From Solirubrobacterales bacterium (GTDB lineage Bacteria; Actinomycetota; Thermoleophilia; Solirubrobacterales; 70-9), in NCBI GenBank assembly GCA_030152505.1, contig JASLJO010000212.1, positions 1 to 16,442 of the forward strand: a stretch of 16,442 bases of DNA. The letters run 5' to 3'. Positions 15,009-16,442 of this stretch are shown one piece after another. Numbering within the stretch: position 1 is the stretch's first letter; every line of letters starts with the position of its first letter. A model generated the notes under the pieces. The model made no database searches and was not told the DNA's origin. It worked only from the letters and a program-made list of their open reading frames with translations. The position numbers and the translations under genes are program-made.

Positions 15009-16082
15009 CTATCCGACCCCGCCGTGTGGGTCAGGTCGCAGCCGCATCTTCAGCAGGCGCAGGTGGCGCCAGGGGAAGCCGGAGAGCAGCTCGATCGGGG
15101 TCTGCCCTTCGAAATAGCCGCCCTCTCCGGTGTATGGGTCGGCGCCGGTCGGCGTCGGGTCCTGGGCGTAGAAGGTGACGTCGGCGGCGCCGTCCCTGAC
15201 GAAGATGCCGTAGCGCTGAGCGGCTTCGGCGATCATCCGGGTCAGGGGTGGAAGCCCGAGGGCGCCGATGTCCAGGCGCGGGTCCAGTCGCAGATGAGCG
15301 CCCTCCGGCAGCGCCGACGGGTTCGTCGACATCCCGTCGCCGCGCCGTGCGGGCAGCGCGTAGACCCCTGCCCTGATCTCCGGCAGGGAGATCGCCAGCG
15401 CGTGATTGATCTCACCCGCTTCGAGGTCGGCGAAGGTGATCAGGCCCCCAGCGATCGAGAGCGAGGACGCCGAGGCGCCCCACCACGGTTGGGAGCCCGG
15501 CCAGGCGTGGCGGTTGTAGACGCCCGGGTTGGAGCCGACGTCGTCCATCGCGCCTCCCCAGCCGGCCTGCCAACCGCCGCCGTTCCGTTCCAGGCGCCAG
15601 AACTCCCAGAGGCGGTTGCTGTGCGGCTGCCAGACGACGAGGTGCCTGTCGGTGCCGGCGGCGGGCCGCGCGCCGGCCGGCAACGGCACCTTGCGCCAGG
15701 CGGCGCGCAGAGTGCCGTCGGCGGGGTGTCCCGGAAGCCGGACGCGCACCGGCGGCTGGTCGGCGGGCACGCGGTAGACCGGCACGCTGAACCTCCTGGT
15801 GCTGATCCAGGGCCCGTCTTTGCCCGCTTCCTCAGCGGCCACCTCGGAGGCGAGCGCGGCCACCAGCTCGGCCGACCTGGGGTCGACTTCCGTGTCCCGC
15901 GGGCTGACCGTGTTCCAGAAGCTGCTCGGCGAGAAGAAGCGAAAGTGCGCCTCGGCGCCCGCCACGGGCTTTGCCGTGTCGACCCTGTTTGCGCTCGCTC
16001 CCGAGGTGTCGCCACACCCCAGCAGGCCGACCGCCGAGGCGGCGACACCGAGCAGGAGGATGAGGCCAATGCGTGGAGTCAT
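15009..16082 (-). CDS. Predicted lipoprotein of unknown function, possibly carbohydrate-related
   Basis: 357 residues. The N-terminus is a lipoprotein signal: hydrophobic stretch 5-22 then LLGC with Cys23, followed by a Ser/Ala-rich spacer. The mature part has a motif FFSPSSFWNT (49-58) at its start, many Trp (W151, W159, W162, W171, W175, W194, W200, W201), a GVYNRHAWPG loop (187-196) and GEINHALAISLPE (223-235). I do not recognise a named family with certainty. The aromatic-rich, all-beta look resembles secreted carbohydrate-binding or lyase/hydrolase folds. The ATG directly abuts the stop of the Wzy/ligase-like gene and the stop lies 2 nt before the nucleotidyltransferase-flippase start, so it belongs to the polysaccharide operon. 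A periplasmic or surface role in handling the polymer is inferred. Confidence 0.8.
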   Translation of the reverse strand: MTPRIGLILLLGVAASAVGLLGCGDTSGASANRVDTAKPVAGAEAHFRFFSPSSFWNTVSPRDTEVDPRSAELVAALASEVAAEEAGKDGPWISTRRFSVPVYRVPADQPPVRVRLPGHPADGTLRAAWRKVPLPAGARPAAGTDRHLVVWQPHSNRLWEFWRLERNGGGWQAGWGGAMDDVGSNPGVYNRHAWPGSQPWWGASASSLSIAGGLITFADLEAGEINHALAISLPEIRAGVYALPARRGDGMSTNPSALPEGAHLRLDPRLDIGALGLPPLTRMIAEAAQRYGIFVRDGAADVTFYAQDPTPTGADPYTGEGGYFEGQTPIELLSGFPWRHLRLLKMRLRPDPHGGVG

Positions 16083-16442
16083 CTACCAGGCGTTTGCGCC
16101 CGCCGGCTGAGGGCGCCGACCCGCCAGGGCGACGCCGGCCCAGAGCATCAGGATGAGGAACGCGAACGGTGGTTCGTGCGGGTTGACGGCGATGACGATC
16201 AGGACGAACAGCGCGACCGCGAGCAGCCCGAGCTTCCACGGTCGCATCCCCGGCGGCCCGCGCCGAAAGACGCCTTCGCCGATCGCCCAGAGCAGGGTGA
16301 TGAGCCACAGGGTCGCGCCCACAAGGCCCAGTTCGACCGCATAGGAGAGGTAGGTGCTGTGCAGTGGCTGGGGGATCTTCGGTTCCCCGAGCAGGGTCCC
16401 GGGCACGTATCCGGTCAGCGGGTAGGTGAACGGCTGGCGGAA
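16083..16442 (-). CDS. O-antigen ligase/Wzy polymerase-like membrane protein (truncated by window edge)
   Basis: Only the C-terminal 119 residues are in the window; the gene enters from beyond the right end, and the GTG at 16406 is internal (in-frame residues continue upstream as FRQPFTYPLTGY). The motif PLHSTYLSYAVELGLVG corresponds to the conserved HN/HS-x-YL-x-E-x-G-x-x-G loop of Wzy_C proteins, followed by membrane segments (LVGATLWLITLLW; LGLLAVALFVLIVIA; FLILMLWAGVAL). In this family the protein polymerises undecaprenyl-linked repeat units or ligates glycan on the outer face of the cytoplasmic membrane. It completes the Wzx/Wzy logic with the flippase downstream. Polymerase and ligase cannot be told apart from this fragment. 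Confidence 0.8.
   Translation of the reverse strand, partial: FRQPFTYPLTGYVPGTLLGEPKIPQPLHSTYLSYAVELGLVGATLWLITLLWAIGEGVFRRGPPGMRPWKLGLLAVALFVLIVIAVNPHEPPFAFLILMLWAGVALAGRRPQPAGANAW

Noticed and set aside
1..16442. CRISPR arrays, insertion sequences, tRNA genes
   Set aside because: No regularly spaced repeats, transposase motifs or tRNA-like sequence were seen by eye; only the short repeats reported above are present.

Overview
The window is very GC-rich, densely packed and full of ATGA-type gene overlaps. Together with GC-ending codons, GTG/TTG starts and the gene content, this suggests a high-GC actinobacterium. A Thermoleophilia/Solirubrobacterales-type organism is plausible, but that is inference and no marker gene is present. 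No tRNA, rRNA, CRISPR array or insertion sequence was seen.

Left part (1-2910, plus strand): the 3' end of a lasso-peptide biosynthetic locus. It holds a 5'-truncated HprK-type kinase, an asparagine-synthetase-like lasso cyclase (ATGA overlap) and a 59-residue lasso precursor. The precursor has a clear YxxP...G...LT leader and a core of about 34 residues with a predicted 9-residue Ala1-Asp9 ring and Cys2/Cys30. A terminator-like hairpin, a dyad touching the Shine-Dalgarno site and a strong downstream hairpin frame the precursor. The RRE/PqqD-like (B1) and protease (B2) partners are not in the window and would be expected just upstream.

Middle (2911-8077, mainly plus strand): a 218-nt intergenic region with repeated CGAGTGA motifs precedes a LuxR-type regulator with a degenerate receiver. 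The regulator is translationally coupled to an initiating polyprenyl-phosphate sugar transferase. A small, probably real single-TM protein lies antisense at the 3' end of the transferase. An aldo/keto reductase and a GMC oxidoreductase follow as an overlapping pair.

Right part (8094-16442, minus strand, read from right to left): a tightly packed polysaccharide operon of O-antigen-ligase/Wzy-like protein (truncated by the window end), a lipoprotein of unknown function, a 904-residue fusion of a PF14907-type nucleotidyltransferase to a Wzx-like flippase, a sulfotransferase, a GT2 synthase, a GT4 glycosyltransferase and a WecG/TagA-family glycosyltransferase.

Read together, the locus appears to couple a lasso peptide (kinase, cyclase, precursor) to synthesis, sulfation and export of a lipid-linked surface polysaccharide. 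The most unusual link is the nucleotidyltransferase-flippase fusion: that nucleotidyltransferase family otherwise accompanies lasso/PqqD-type peptide clusters, and here it is joined to the glycan exporter.
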